Translations under genes and position numbers: made by a program
Notes under the pieces: generated by a model
Databases searched by the model: none
What the model saw: only the letters and a program-made list of their open reading frames with translations
Told to the model about the DNA's origin: nothing
Part shown: piece after piece, positions 7,327 to 15,999 of the stretch
Numbering within the stretch: the first letter of the stretch is position 1
Layout: each line of letters opens with the position of its first letter
Assembly: GCA_964398035.1 (NCBI GenBank)
Contig: CAYNLI010000001.1
Coordinates: 1 to 64,000, forward strand
Direction: 5' to 3'
DNA from: Saonia sp964398035
GTDB lineage: Bacteria > Bacteroidota > Bacteroidia > Flavobacteriales > Flavobacteriaceae
Length of the DNA stretch: 64,000 nucleotides

Positions 7327-8844
7327 ATGAACAAGAAAGTAATATTGATGATTTTGGACGGTTGGGGAAAATCTCCCGACCCAAAAGTATCTGCCATAGA
7401 CAATGCCCACACACCTTTTATAGACTCGCTATACACAAAATACCCAAATGCCGTTTTAAGAACAGATGGCGAACATGTAGGTTTGCCAACTGGACAAATG
7501 GGGAATAGTGAAGTAGGACACATGAATCTTGGGGCAGGAAGAATTGTATACCAAGATTTGGCCAAAATCAATTTGGCTGTTGAGAATGATACATTAAAAG
7601 ATGAACAAGTATTGGTCGATGCGCTTAAGTACGCAGTAGACAACAATAAAAACGTTCACTTTTTAGGCTTGTTAAGTAATGGCGGAGTTCATTCACACAC
7701 AAATCATTTAAAAGGATTCATTGATGCGGCAAATGCTGCAGGAGTTCAAAATTCATATATACATGCATTTACCGATGGTCGTGATGTAGACCCAAAATCT
7801 GGAAAAAACTATGTTGCAGACATAGAAAATTATATTTCAGGTACAAACACAAAAATAGCAACTATTACCGGGCGTTATTACGCAATGGATAGAGATAAAC
7901 GTTGGGAGCGTGTTCAATTAACATACGACGCACTTGTAAATGGAATTGGAAAAAAAACAACAAATGCCACCAAAGCCGTTCTAGATAGTTATGATGCCAA
8001 CGTGACTGATGAATTCATTAAACCATTGATTCTTACAGATGGAAATGACACCCCTATTGCAACAATTCAAAAAGATGATGTTATTATCTTTTTCAACTTT
8101 AGAACAGATAGAGGACGCGAATTAACAGAAATGTTATATCAAAAAGATTTTCCTGAATACAACACTAAAAAAATTGACTTATACTATGTAACCATTACCA
8201 ATTACAGTGATGCTTTCAAAGGAATAAAAGTCATTTTCAATAAAGACAATATTACTGAAACCCTAGGGGAAGTTCTTGCCAAGCATGATAAAAAACAAAT
8301 TAGAATTGCTGAAACAGAAAAATACCCACACGTTACTTTTTTCTTTTCTGGCGGGCAAGAAGAGCCATTTAAAGGAGAATCTCGTATTCTAAAAAATTCA
8401 CCAAAAGTTGCAACCTACGATCTACAACCAGAAATGAGTGCTTATGAATTACGTGATGCATTAATTCCAGAGCTTGAAAAAGGAGAAGCAGATTTTGTGT
8501 GTTTAAATTTTGCAAATGGAGATATGGTAGGTCATACAGGAATCATGGAAGCAGCTATTAAAGCCTGTGAAGCCGTAGACTTATGCGTCAAAGATGTCAT
8601 TTCCACTGGCTTAGAAAATGGATATACAACCATACTAATTGCTGATCACGGAAACTGTGAAACCATGATCAATCCAGATGGAACCCCTCATACAGCACAC
8701 ACAACAAATCCAGTTCCAATTATTTTAATTGACAACGAGCTAAAAGAAATCAAAGATGGTGTTCTTGGTGATATAGCTCCAACAATTCTTAAACTAATTG
8801 GTATACCACAACCAGCAGTAATGACGCAAAAATCATTGATTTAA
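7327..8844 (+). CDS. gpmI: 2,3-bisphosphoglycerate-independent phosphoglycerate mutase
   Basis: A 505-residue enzyme that interconverts 3- and 2-phosphoglycerate in glycolysis and gluconeogenesis, using two metal ions (Mn2+ in characterised members) and no bisphosphoglycerate cofactor. It has the alkaline-phosphatase-type fold with an inserted transferase domain. Visible signatures are MILDGWGKS at the start, the phosphoserine loop GNSEVGHMNLGAG with Ser61, HAFTDGRDVDP in the inserted domain, and the C-terminal metal sites IADHGNCETM and PHTAHTTNPVP. The length is normal. The next gene starts two bases after the stop, which suggests a two-gene unit. Confidence 0.97.
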   Translation: MNKKVILMILDGWGKSPDPKVSAIDNAHTPFIDSLYTKYPNAVLRTDGEHVGLPTGQMGNSEVGHMNLGAGRIVYQDLAKINLAVENDTLKDEQVLVDALKYAVDNNKNVHFLGLLSNGGVHSHTNHLKGFIDAANAAGVQNSYIHAFTDGRDVDPKSGKNYVADIENYISGTNTKIATITGRYYAMDRDKRWERVQLTYDALVNGIGKKTTNATKAVLDSYDANVTDEFIKPLILTDGNDTPIATIQKDDVIIFFNFRTDRGRELTEMLYQKDFPEYNTKKIDLYYVTITNYSDAFKGIKVIFNKDNITETLGEVLAKHDKKQIRIAETEKYPHVTFFFSGGQEEPFKGESRILKNSPKVATYDLQPEMSAYELRDALIPELEKGEADFVCLNFANGDMVGHTGIMEAAIKACEAVDLCVKDVISTGLENGYTTILIADHGNCETMINPDGTPHTAHTTNPVPIILIDNELKEIKDGVLGDIAPTILKLIGIPQPAVMTQKSLI

Positions 8845-8846
8845 AT

Positions 8847-9347
8847 TTGAAAAAAATCATCTTTATATTTTGTTTGATTTCCTTTCTTGGTTGTAAAAAC
8901 CAAAAGGAAGAAATTTTAATTGGTATAGCAACAGAGCTTGAATTAAGACATGTTCCCTTTTCAACTTGGTATGTTCCCAACTATGAAAACCATATGGTAA
9001 ATAGCAAAGAAACAAACATTATAAAACCATTATTAAAGGATATAGAAATAAAAATATTTATGGGTACTTGGTGCGGAGACAGTAAGCGGGAAGTTCCTAA
9101 ATTTTATAAAATTATGGACGCCATAGATTATTCTAAAGAAAATATAAAATTAATAACCATGAACCGTCAAAAAACCACACCAGAAAACTATGAAAACGGA
9201 CTTGAAATTATTAATACCCCTACTTTTATTTTTTACAAAAATGGTATAGAACTCAATCGTATTGTAGAATACCCTATTGAGTCTCTAGAAAAGGATATGA
9301 TAAAAATTCTAACCAGTAAAGAATACAAACACGCTTATTCAGATTAG
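8847..9347 (+). CDS. Thioredoxin-like lipoprotein with CxxS site
   Basis: A 166-residue protein starting with TTG at 8847, two bases after gpmI. The start gives a lipoprotein signal (IIFIFCLISFLGC, lipidated Cys16). The thioredoxin fold carries GTWCGDSK at residues 73-80, so the second active-site Cys is Ser79; the cis-Pro region is NTPTFIFYKNG. Proteins with WCGDS are common in flavobacteria and are annotated as thioredoxin family. A single Cys favours isomerase or mixed-disulfide chemistry over dithiol reduction, which is an inference. It probably faces the periplasm from a membrane anchor. Confidence 0.82.
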   Translation: MKKIIFIFCLISFLGCKNQKEEILIGIATELELRHVPFSTWYVPNYENHMVNSKETNIIKPLLKDIEIKIFMGTWCGDSKREVPKFYKIMDAIDYSKENIKLITMNRQKTTPENYENGLEIINTPTFIFYKNGIELNRIVEYPIESLEKDMIKILTSKEYKHAYSD

Positions 9348-9421
9348 CAGTTTTTTATTCTCCATATAAAGAGAAACCCAATACTATAATCATAATATAT
9401 TTCATTTAATAGGATTCCTAT

Positions 9422-9429
9422 TATCTTTG
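9422..9429 (+). promoter_or_regulatory. -7 box immediately before map
   Basis: TATCTTTG matches TAnnTTTG and ends six bases before the ATG at 9436. Transcription would start at or very near the ATG, so the mRNA may be leaderless. It also overlaps the alternative TTG start at 9427, which argues against that start. Confidence 0.55.
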
Positions 9430-9435
9430 CAACCT

Positions 9436-10248
9436 ATGGTAAAAATTAAAACTTTAGAAGAAATAGAATTGATGCGCGAAAGTGCATTAGTTGTTTCCAA
9501 AACATTGGGAATGTTGGCTTCAGAAATTAAGCCTGGGGCCAATCCATTGAAATTGGATAAAATGGCCGAAGAATTCATTCGTGAACAAGGTGCAGAACCA
9601 GGTTTTTTAGGAATGTATGATTTCCCCAATACCTTAAATTGGAGTCCCAATGCACAAGTAGTACACGGCATTCCCACAAATGAACCTCTTAAAGTAGGTG
9701 ATATTATTTCTGTGGATTGTGGTTCCATAAAAAACGGGTATTATGGCGATCATGCCTATACATTTGAAGTTGGAGAAGTAGCAGCAGAGACCAAAAAATT
9801 ATTGAAAGTCACAAAAGAATCCTTATACATCGGCATCAGAGAATTCAAAGCCAATAACCGAGTTGGTGATGTAGGCTTTGCAATTCAGCAATATTGCGAA
9901 AATCATGGATATGGCGTGGTCAGAGAACTTGTTGGTCATGGATTGGGCAAAAAACTACATGAAAGCCCAGAAATGCCCAACTATGGAAAAAGAGGAAGAG
10001 GAAAAAAATTCGCCGAGGGCACAGTAGTGGCCATTGAACCTATGATCAATATGGGAACTCGTAATATAAAACAACTAAAAGATGGTTGGACCATACTTAC
10101 TGCTGACGGTAAACCCAGTGCACATTTTGAACATAACATAGCCATTGTAAACGGTAAGCCAGAATTACTGTCAACATTTCAATATATTTATGATGCATTG
10201 GGTATCAAGAGTGATGAAGAAAAAGAATTTAGAGCAATGACTAACTAG
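9436..10248 (+). CDS. map: Type I methionine aminopeptidase
   Basis: A 270-residue cytosolic enzyme that removes the initiator Met from nascent proteins. I use the ATG at 9436; a TTG at 9427 would add three residues but lies inside the promoter box. The pita-bread fold is shown by the metal ligands in IISVDCGSIKNGYYGDHAYTF (two Asp), the His in VRELVGHGLGKKLHE, the Glu in AIEPMINMG and the final Glu in AHFEHNIAIV. It has no N-terminal zinc finger, as expected for the bacterial type. Length and order are normal. Confidence 0.96.
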   Translation: MVKIKTLEEIELMRESALVVSKTLGMLASEIKPGANPLKLDKMAEEFIREQGAEPGFLGMYDFPNTLNWSPNAQVVHGIPTNEPLKVGDIISVDCGSIKNGYYGDHAYTFEVGEVAAETKKLLKVTKESLYIGIREFKANNRVGDVGFAIQQYCENHGYGVVRELVGHGLGKKLHESPEMPNYGKRGRGKKFAEGTVVAIEPMINMGTRNIKQLKDGWTILTADGKPSAHFEHNIAIVNGKPELLSTFQYIYDALGIKSDEEKEFRAMTN

Positions 10249-10296
10249 CTTGTAAATAGTAATTGCAAGCGCAAACAATGCCATCAACCAAAATTC

Positions 10297-11061
10297 GTGT
10301 CTAAACTGTTCAAATACATTCTAAACCTTTTACCTAGACCTCTACTTATTAAATTAAGTTATTTGGCCAGACCTATTCTTGCCTTCTCGTTAAAAGGAAA
10401 AAACTATACGGATCCCATTGATGGCAAACAGTTTAAAAAATTTCTTCCTTATGGTTATGAAAGCCCAAGGGAGAATGTGTTGTCCCCTTCTACCCTATCT
10501 CTTGAAAGGCACCGTTTATTATGGTTGTTCTTAAAAAATGAAACTGATTTTTTTACTGCCAATCATAAAATACTTCATTTTGCTCCAGAGCAAGCATTTC
10601 ATAAGCGTTTTAAAAATTTGAAGAATTTAGAATATGTTACTACAGATTTAAATTCTCCATTAGCATCAGTTAAAGCTGATATTTGCAATTTACCCTTTAA
10701 AGACAACTCTTTTGATGTTATTCTTTGCAATCATGTTCTAGAACATATTCCAGATGACACCAAAGCCATGCAAGAACTATATAGGATTCTTAGACCAAAT
10801 GGCTGGGGTGTTTTCCAGATTCCACAAGATTTAAATAGAGAGACTACTTTTGAGGACAACACTATAACCGATAAAAAAGAACGTGCCAAAATCTTTGGGC
10901 AGTATGATCATGTCCGTATTTATGGTAGGGACTATTTTGATAAATTAAGAAGCATAGGCTTTAATGTTGAAGAAGTAGATTACACGGCTACGCTTCCTTC
11001 AAAAAAAATTAATGAATACCGGTTGGCAAAAGGAGAAGTTATACCATTAGTTAGAAAATAA
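10297..11061 (+). CDS. Class I SAM-dependent methyltransferase
   Basis: A 254-residue protein beginning with GTG at 10297; no in-frame ATG is available near it. The methyltransferase type 11 core is at residues about 90-175: ILHFAPEQAFHKR takes the place of a glycine-rich motif I, then VTTDLNSP, ADICNLPFKDNSFDVILCNH and LEHIPDDTKAMQELYRILRP. The N terminus (residues 5-35) is hydrophobic with basic residues and may associate with the membrane. The substrate is unknown; such proteins are often found near sugar or lipid methylation, but nothing here decides. It abuts apbE tail to tail. Confidence 0.82.
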   Translation: MSKLFKYILNLLPRPLLIKLSYLARPILAFSLKGKNYTDPIDGKQFKKFLPYGYESPRENVLSPSTLSLERHRLLWLFLKNETDFFTANHKILHFAPEQAFHKRFKNLKNLEYVTTDLNSPLASVKADICNLPFKDNSFDVILCNHVLEHIPDDTKAMQELYRILRPNGWGVFQIPQDLNRETTFEDNTITDKKERAKIFGQYDHVRIYGRDYFDKLRSIGFNVEEVDYTATLPSKKINEYRLAKGEVIPLVRK

Positions 11062-12057
11062 TTATTCTACCACCAAGCTTTCAAATCCCATGGTCATAAA
11101 CTCTGCCGTTTCGCCATTCTCATCCAAATAAATAATGTAAGCATCCATTCCCTCTTGCTCTACCAATAGTTTTATGGAGTCATCCAGATCCATGGCCATA
11201 AATGCTGTTGCATAAGCATCAGCCTCGGCACAAGTATTGGCAATTACTGTAGCTCCCAACACGTTGGAATTTTTAGTATAACCTGTTTTAGGATTCATGG
11301 TATGTACGTATTTTTTCCCTGTGACAGAATCTATTCTAAATTTTCTATAATTCCCTGATGATGCAAGGGCTTTATCTTTAAGCCTTAATAAAATTTTAGG
11401 CTTGCTCCTATCCTCACTTTGTGGGTCATCTATGCCAATGGTCCAATTATTTTCTGTTATTTTATTTTCGCCTTTGGCAACAATCTCTCCTCCCACTTCA
11501 ACCAAGTAATCATTAATTCCTTTTTGATTTAACATCATGGCCAATCTATCTATAGCATATCCTTTTGCAATGGCATTAAAATCAAAATAAATATTTGGTG
11601 ATAATTTCTTAATTGTATATACACCCGTAATGCTCACTTTATTAAAACCAACATATTCCAAAAGGCTATCAACTTTAGCACTATCCAATTTAATTTTATT
11701 CCCTGGCCCAAAACCCCAGGCATTGACCAAAACCCCAACAGTGGGGTCAAAATAGCCCTCTGTTCTTCCATAAACCTTTCTAGAGAGCTCAAAAACATCT
11801 ATGAACATAGCATCAATCACCAGTGTTGAATCTCCCTTATTGATTTTTGAAATATCGGAATCTGGCAAATAGGTGGACATGGATTGATTTACTGCCGCAA
11901 AAACTGAGTCAATTTCAGTTTGAAAATCTAGCTCTTTATCTGATAGATATGTAATACTATACGAAGTTCCCAATGCTGAACCATAATTAGCGTTCTTAGT
12001 TAGTTTATTACATGAAAACATAGCTATTAGAATTCCCCATAAAAACACTTTCTTCAT
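11062..12057 (-). CDS. apbE: FAD:protein FMN transferase (ApbE)
   Basis: A 331-residue lipoprotein that attaches FMN covalently to Thr residues of partner proteins, using FAD as donor. I use the ATG at 12057, which gives a lipoprotein signal (VFLWGILIAMFSC); the longer form from 12105 would bury it. Family motifs are visible: GTSYSITYL, WGFGPGNK, FDFNAIAKGYAIDRL, VEVGGEIVAKG, ASSGNYRKF, HTMNPKTGY and ADAYATAFMAM. It is the last gene of the nqr operon, and its known targets, NqrB and NqrC, are encoded upstream. The stop abuts that of the convergent methyltransferase gene. Confidence 0.95.
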   Translation of the reverse strand: MKKVFLWGILIAMFSCNKLTKNANYGSALGTSYSITYLSDKELDFQTEIDSVFAAVNQSMSTYLPDSDISKINKGDSTLVIDAMFIDVFELSRKVYGRTEGYFDPTVGVLVNAWGFGPGNKIKLDSAKVDSLLEYVGFNKVSITGVYTIKKLSPNIYFDFNAIAKGYAIDRLAMMLNQKGINDYLVEVGGEIVAKGENKITENNWTIGIDDPQSEDRSKPKILLRLKDKALASSGNYRKFRIDSVTGKKYVHTMNPKTGYTKNSNVLGATVIANTCAEADAYATAFMAMDLDDSIKLLVEQEGMDAYIIYLDENGETAEFMTMGFESLVVE

Positions 12058-12079
12058 TTTTACTGAATTCATTTTAGTA

Positions 12080-12439
12080 TTAATAAATTTCAATAAGTCC
12101 ATCATAATCTACTATATAATCTTCATTAAGGTATACTGGTTGTTGGGCATTTGCTGCATTAGCAAAACCTAGACCAGCATATAAGGTTTTAGCTTCATTT
12201 TTTAATGCCAGTTCTTTGACCTTATCCATCATTCTTGTGTCATAATCTTTGGGGTCCTCTGGATAGCTCACATTTTTAACAACAATAAAGTATAATTGCT
12301 TCTTTTTAATGCAGACAAATTGAGGATTTTTCTTAAGGGTACTATTTACGGCCATAAACTCATATCCTTCGGATTCTAATTGCCGACCGACAATATTCAT
12401 TGCCAAATTATGAAGTTCCTGCACGCTCAACTCCTTCAT
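12080..12439 (-). CDS. Conserved protein of unknown function in the nqr operon
   Basis: A 119-residue soluble protein between nqrF and apbE. It has no Cys-rich motif, signal or membrane segment. The sequence shows an alpha/beta pattern (QFVCIKKKQLYFIVVKNVSYP, then KELALKNEAKTLYAGLGFANA), loosely like a small nuclease-like or scaffold fold, but I cannot assign a family. Similar genes in flavobacteria have sometimes been labelled NqrF subunit; it has neither the ferredoxin nor the reductase domain, so that name is wrong. Position suggests a role linked to Na+-NQR assembly or to ApbE, by inference only. Confidence 0.75.
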   Translation of the reverse strand: MKELSVQELHNLAMNIVGRQLESEGYEFMAVNSTLKKNPQFVCIKKKQLYFIVVKNVSYPEDPKDYDTRMMDKVKELALKNEAKTLYAGLGFANAANAQQPVYLNEDYIVDYDGLIEIY

Positions 12440-12518
12440 TATATTATATTAAAAAACCGATACAAAAGTATCGGTTTTAATTTATAAAAGTTGTTATTTT
12501 TAAAATGCTTCTATCTTT

Positions 12519-13832
12519 TTAACCTCCAAAATCATCAAAACGTATGTTTTCATCTGCCAAGCCAAAATCTTCTCCCATTTTCTGTACTGCTTTGTTCATT
12601 AATGGTGGGCCACAGAAATACAATTCTATATCTTCTGGCGAATCATGTTTGGACAAATATTCATCCATTACCGATTGGTGCACAAATCCAGTAAATCCAT
12701 CCCCTTCAGCATCATTTACATCTTTTTTATTCACCCAGTTATCTTCTTCTGCTGGTTCTGACAATACGATATAAAATTTAAAATTTGGAAAATCTTTCTC
12801 CAACTTATAGAAGTGATCTAAATAGAACAGTTCTCTTTTAGAACGGCCACCATACCAATACGATACTTTTCTACCTGTTTTAAGGGTTCTGAATAGGTGA
12901 TATAAATGCGAACGCATGGGTGCCATACCAGCACCACCACCAACATATAGCATTTCTGCATCAGAATCATTAATAAAGAATTCTCCATAAGGTCCTGAAA
13001 TAGTAACTTTATCCCCAGGTTTTCTTGAGAAAATATAGGAAGAAGCAATACCTGGATTCACATCCATCCAAGCACCTTTGGCTCTATCAAAAGGAGGTGT
13101 TGCTATACGCACGTTTAACATAATTTTCTTACCCTCTGCAGGATAAGAAGCCATGGAATAGGCACGCTCAATAACCTCAGTGTTTTTCATCACCATAGAC
13201 CACAATCCAAATTTATCCCATTCCAATTGGAATTTATCTGGTGTTTCATGCTCTTCTGGGTGGGCAGTAATATCCATATCAGAAAATTTGACCTCACATT
13301 CAGGGATTTCTATTTGAATATACCCCCCTGCTTTATAGCCCATTTCCTCAGGAATCTCTACCACAAATTCTTTGATGAAAGATGCCACATTATAGTTGCG
13401 AACAACTGTGGCCTCCCACTTTTTGATGCCAAATATCTCTTCAGGAATAGTGATTTCCATATTCTGATTCACTTTTACCTGACATGCCAGACGCGCGCCA
13501 TGTTGCAATTCTTTTCTAGAAAAGTGAGGTGTTTCTGTTGGCAATGCCTCACCACCACCAGAAAGCACATGACATTCACATTGAATACAAGTTCCACCAC
13601 CACCACATGCTGAGGGTAAAAATATTTTTTGACCACCTAAGGTACTAAGCAAACTATCTCCTGAAGAAACTTCTATTTCTCTTTCACCATTAATGGTAAT
13701 TGTTACTGGACCAGATGGTGATAATTTTTGTTTTACAAACAATAATAACCCTACCAATACCAATGTGATTATCAAAAATGAAACAACAGTTGCTGTGATT
13801 GTCCCTAATGTACTTGCTGCTAATACCACCAT
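12519..13832 (-). CDS. nqrF: Na+-NQR subunit F, NADH dehydrogenase
   Basis: A 437-residue subunit that accepts electrons from NADH. It has an N-terminal membrane helix (residues 8-34), a plant-type [2Fe-2S] ferredoxin domain with Cys76, Cys82, Cys85 and Cys117 (CGGGGTCIQCEC), and a ferredoxin-NADP reductase-like domain with the FAD motif RAYSMASYP and NADH motifs YVGGGAGMAPMRS and LYFCGPPLMNKAV. The length is about 30 residues above the Vibrio protein. It is separated from nqrE by no bases: its start directly follows the nqrE stop. Confidence 0.97.
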   Translation of the reverse strand: MVVLAASTLGTITATVVSFLIITLVLVGLLLFVKQKLSPSGPVTITINGEREIEVSSGDSLLSTLGGQKIFLPSACGGGGTCIQCECHVLSGGGEALPTETPHFSRKELQHGARLACQVKVNQNMEITIPEEIFGIKKWEATVVRNYNVASFIKEFVVEIPEEMGYKAGGYIQIEIPECEVKFSDMDITAHPEEHETPDKFQLEWDKFGLWSMVMKNTEVIERAYSMASYPAEGKKIMLNVRIATPPFDRAKGAWMDVNPGIASSYIFSRKPGDKVTISGPYGEFFINDSDAEMLYVGGGAGMAPMRSHLYHLFRTLKTGRKVSYWYGGRSKRELFYLDHFYKLEKDFPNFKFYIVLSEPAEEDNWVNKKDVNDAEGDGFTGFVHQSVMDEYLSKHDSPEDIELYFCGPPLMNKAVQKMGEDFGLADENIRFDDFGG

Positions 13833-14552
13833 TTACTTGATTCCTTTTATATTGTTGGCCAATTCTTTCTTGGCATCTTTCTTTTCTACTTTTGAATCAA
13901 CTTTTACTGTTTGTTCTTTCTCTTCTGGTTCATTATCCCCTGTGAGCATACCTCCAAAACTTAAAAAGCCTATTGCCATTAATCCTGTTATTATAAATGT
14001 AATTCCCAGTCCTCTTAAAGGTGCGGGAACATTTGAATATCTGATTTTTTCACGAATGGCAGCAATTGCTAAAATAGCCAAAAACCATCCTATTCCAGAG
14101 CCTACACCATATACTGTCGCCAATCCCAATGATGGAATTTCACGAGATTGCATAAATAATGAACCTCCTAATATTGCACAGTTTACTGCAATAAGCGGCA
14201 AGAAAATACCTAGTGAATTATATAATGATGGTGAAAATTTCTCAACTACTATTTCTACTAATTGCACCATGGTTGCAATAGTTGCAATAAACAAAATAAA
14301 GGACAAGAAACTTAAATCATAATCTGCATATTCTGCACCTAACCATTTTAATGCTCCAGGTTGTAAAATATATTGATCCAACAACCAGTTCAATGGTACT
14401 GTTATGGCCAGCACAAATATTACAGCAGCTCCAAGACCAACAGCCGTTGCCACTTTTTTAGATACAGCAAGATAAGAGCACATTCCAAGGAATACGGAAA
14501 ATACCATGTTATCTATAAATATTGACTTGAAAAATAATTCTAAATATTCCAT
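13833..14552 (-). CDS. nqrE: Na+-NQR subunit E
   Basis: A 239-residue integral membrane subunit with six predicted helices, homologous to RnfA. The first 205 residues match the family core (LFFKSIFIDNMVFSVFLGMC and the membrane Cys in VNCAILGGSLF, which belongs to the Fe centre shared with NqrD). The last 35 residues are a charged Lys/Glu tail (EPEEKEQTVKVDSKVEKKDA) absent from the shorter proteobacterial form. It is coded just before nqrF without spacing. Confidence 0.96.
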   Translation of the reverse strand: MEYLELFFKSIFIDNMVFSVFLGMCSYLAVSKKVATAVGLGAAVIFVLAITVPLNWLLDQYILQPGALKWLGAEYADYDLSFLSFILFIATIATMVQLVEIVVEKFSPSLYNSLGIFLPLIAVNCAILGGSLFMQSREIPSLGLATVYGVGSGIGWFLAILAIAAIREKIRYSNVPAPLRGLGITFIITGLMAIGFLSFGGMLTGDNEPEEKEQTVKVDSKVEKKDAKKELANNIKGIK

Positions 14553-14568
14553 ATATTTTAGTTTAGAA

Positions 14569-14594
14569 GATTCTGAAACAAGTTCAGAATGACG
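14569..14594. repeat. Short intergenic palindromic repeat
   Basis: The nqrD-nqrE spacer contains TTCTGAA, five bases, TTCAGAA, followed by TGACG. Near-identical palindromic units of this form are scattered in intergenic regions of many flavobacterial genomes. Only one copy is seen in this window, so the repeat nature is from general knowledge. Confidence 0.4.
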
Positions 14595-14602
14595 CTATGC
14601 AT

Positions 14603-15247
14603 CTAATCTTCTATTAATGCTTTGTTTCTACTTCTTTGAACCCATATAATAATACCAACAACTATTAAGGCCATTGGGGGCATTATCATAAATCCGTTAT
14701 TTTCATAACCTAAGGCATATACTCCAGTCTTAGCGATTGAATCTCCTAATACTGGAAATCCCAATAAACTTCCTGAACCCAAAAGCTCTCTAAAGAACCC
14801 AACTATAATTAAGATAATTGCATACCCTAAAGCGTTTCCTATTCCATCTAAGAAAGATTTCCATGGGCCATTGGCTAGAGCAAAAGCTTCAAAACGCCCC
14901 ATAATGATACAGTTGGTAATAATCAATCCTACAAAAACGGACAATGTTTTACTTAGTTCATAAGCGAAAGCTTTTAATACCAAATCCACAACAATTACCA
15001 ACGCAGCAACAACAATAAGCTGTACAATAATTCTAATTTTTGATGGAATAATATTTCGCATTAAGGAAATAACAACATTTCCTATGGCCAATACAAATAA
15101 TACAGATACTGCCATTACAATAGAGGCTTCCAATTCTGCGGTAATTGCAAGAGCAGAGCAAATACCCAACACCTGAATTGTAATCGGGTTATTATCCGCT
15201 AATGGATCTGTTATTAAACTGGCATCTTTTTTTGATAAAAGTCCCAT
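14603..15247 (-). CDS. nqrD: Na+-NQR subunit D
   Basis: A 214-residue membrane subunit with about six helices, homologous to RnfE. The family core is visible in NPITIQVLGICSALAITAELEAS and in FVGLIITNCIIMGRFEAFA, whose Cys is part of the membrane Fe centre with NqrE. The gene is six bases downstream of nqrC and 50 bases before nqrE, with a small palindromic element in that spacer. Confidence 0.96.
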   Translation of the reverse strand: MGLLSKKDASLITDPLADNNPITIQVLGICSALAITAELEASIVMAVSVLFVLAIGNVVISLMRNIIPSKIRIIVQLIVVAALVIVVDLVLKAFAYELSKTLSVFVGLIITNCIIMGRFEAFALANGPWKSFLDGIGNALGYAIILIIVGFFRELLGSGSLLGFPVLGDSIAKTGVYALGYENNGFMIMPPMALIVVGIIIWVQRSRNKALIED

Positions 15248-15253
15248 ATCTTT

Positions 15254-15997
15254 TTAATTTTCTAAAGTTTTAAAATAAGGCGCATACAATTTTAATTCGC
15301 TTTTTAACATTGCAGAAACTCCATCTCCTGTAATAGTCGCTCCAGCAATTGCATCTACCTTGTTGTCTTCTTTTCTTTTATTGAGTGGGTCATTGTTCCC
15401 TTTGGCAACAGTAATTCCCATAAACCTACCATCGTGATTTAATTTTTCTCCTATAAAATCATCCATAAAGAAACGTTTATTGATGTTAGCGCCAAGACCA
15501 GCAGTTTCACCTTTATGGTCAAAAAACACACCTTGCACCACCATGTCTTTATCCATGGCTACAAAGCCCCATATAGCATCCCAAAGGCCCTTACCTCTAA
15601 TTGGAGCTATATAAAATGTCTTTCCGTCCTTTTCCCCAACAAACAAAGGCAACCTTCTTACCCCTCCATCTTTACCTTTTGTTATTTCTTTTTTTACATC
15701 AATTAAATATGCATTGACATCTTCAGTGGCTTTGCCATTTTCAATGACCAATTGCTTTTTAATGTATTTTGAAAATTCATCAGCAACTACATCGGTAGAG
15801 ATAAAAGCCATGCTACCTTCTTCATTATCATTTACACCCATTGCATATAGAATATTCTGTTGTTTTTCTATACGCTTGTTCTCATCTATTTTATCTTTTA
15901 GACCAGATGCTGCAAAAGCTAATATTGAACCTACCACCAACACCATTCCTATTGCAAATAGTATTGTGTATGAATTTTTATCTGTTCTCTTTTCCAT
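15254..15997 (-). CDS. nqrC: Na+-NQR subunit C, covalent FMN protein
   Basis: A 247-residue subunit with one N-terminal membrane helix (residues 11-31) and a periplasmic FMN domain. The flavinylation site is DAIAGATIT with Thr221; the usual Ser before GAT is Ala here. Other family sequence includes GLWDAIWGFVAMD and ETAGLGANI. FMN is attached by ApbE, encoded at the end of this operon. The gene lies two bases after nqrB. Confidence 0.96.
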   Translation of the reverse strand: MEKRTDKNSYTILFAIGMVLVVGSILAFAASGLKDKIDENKRIEKQQNILYAMGVNDNEEGSMAFISTDVVADEFSKYIKKQLVIENGKATEDVNAYLIDVKKEITKGKDGGVRRLPLFVGEKDGKTFYIAPIRGKGLWDAIWGFVAMDKDMVVQGVFFDHKGETAGLGANINKRFFMDDFIGEKLNHDGRFMGITVAKGNNDPLNKRKEDNKVDAIAGATITGDGVSAMLKSELKLYAPYFKTLEN

Positions 15998-15999
15998 CC

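Noticed and set aside
12080..12439. Partial second NqrF subunit
   Set aside because: It has neither the ferredoxin cysteines nor the FAD/NADH motifs; the complete nqrF is directly upstream.
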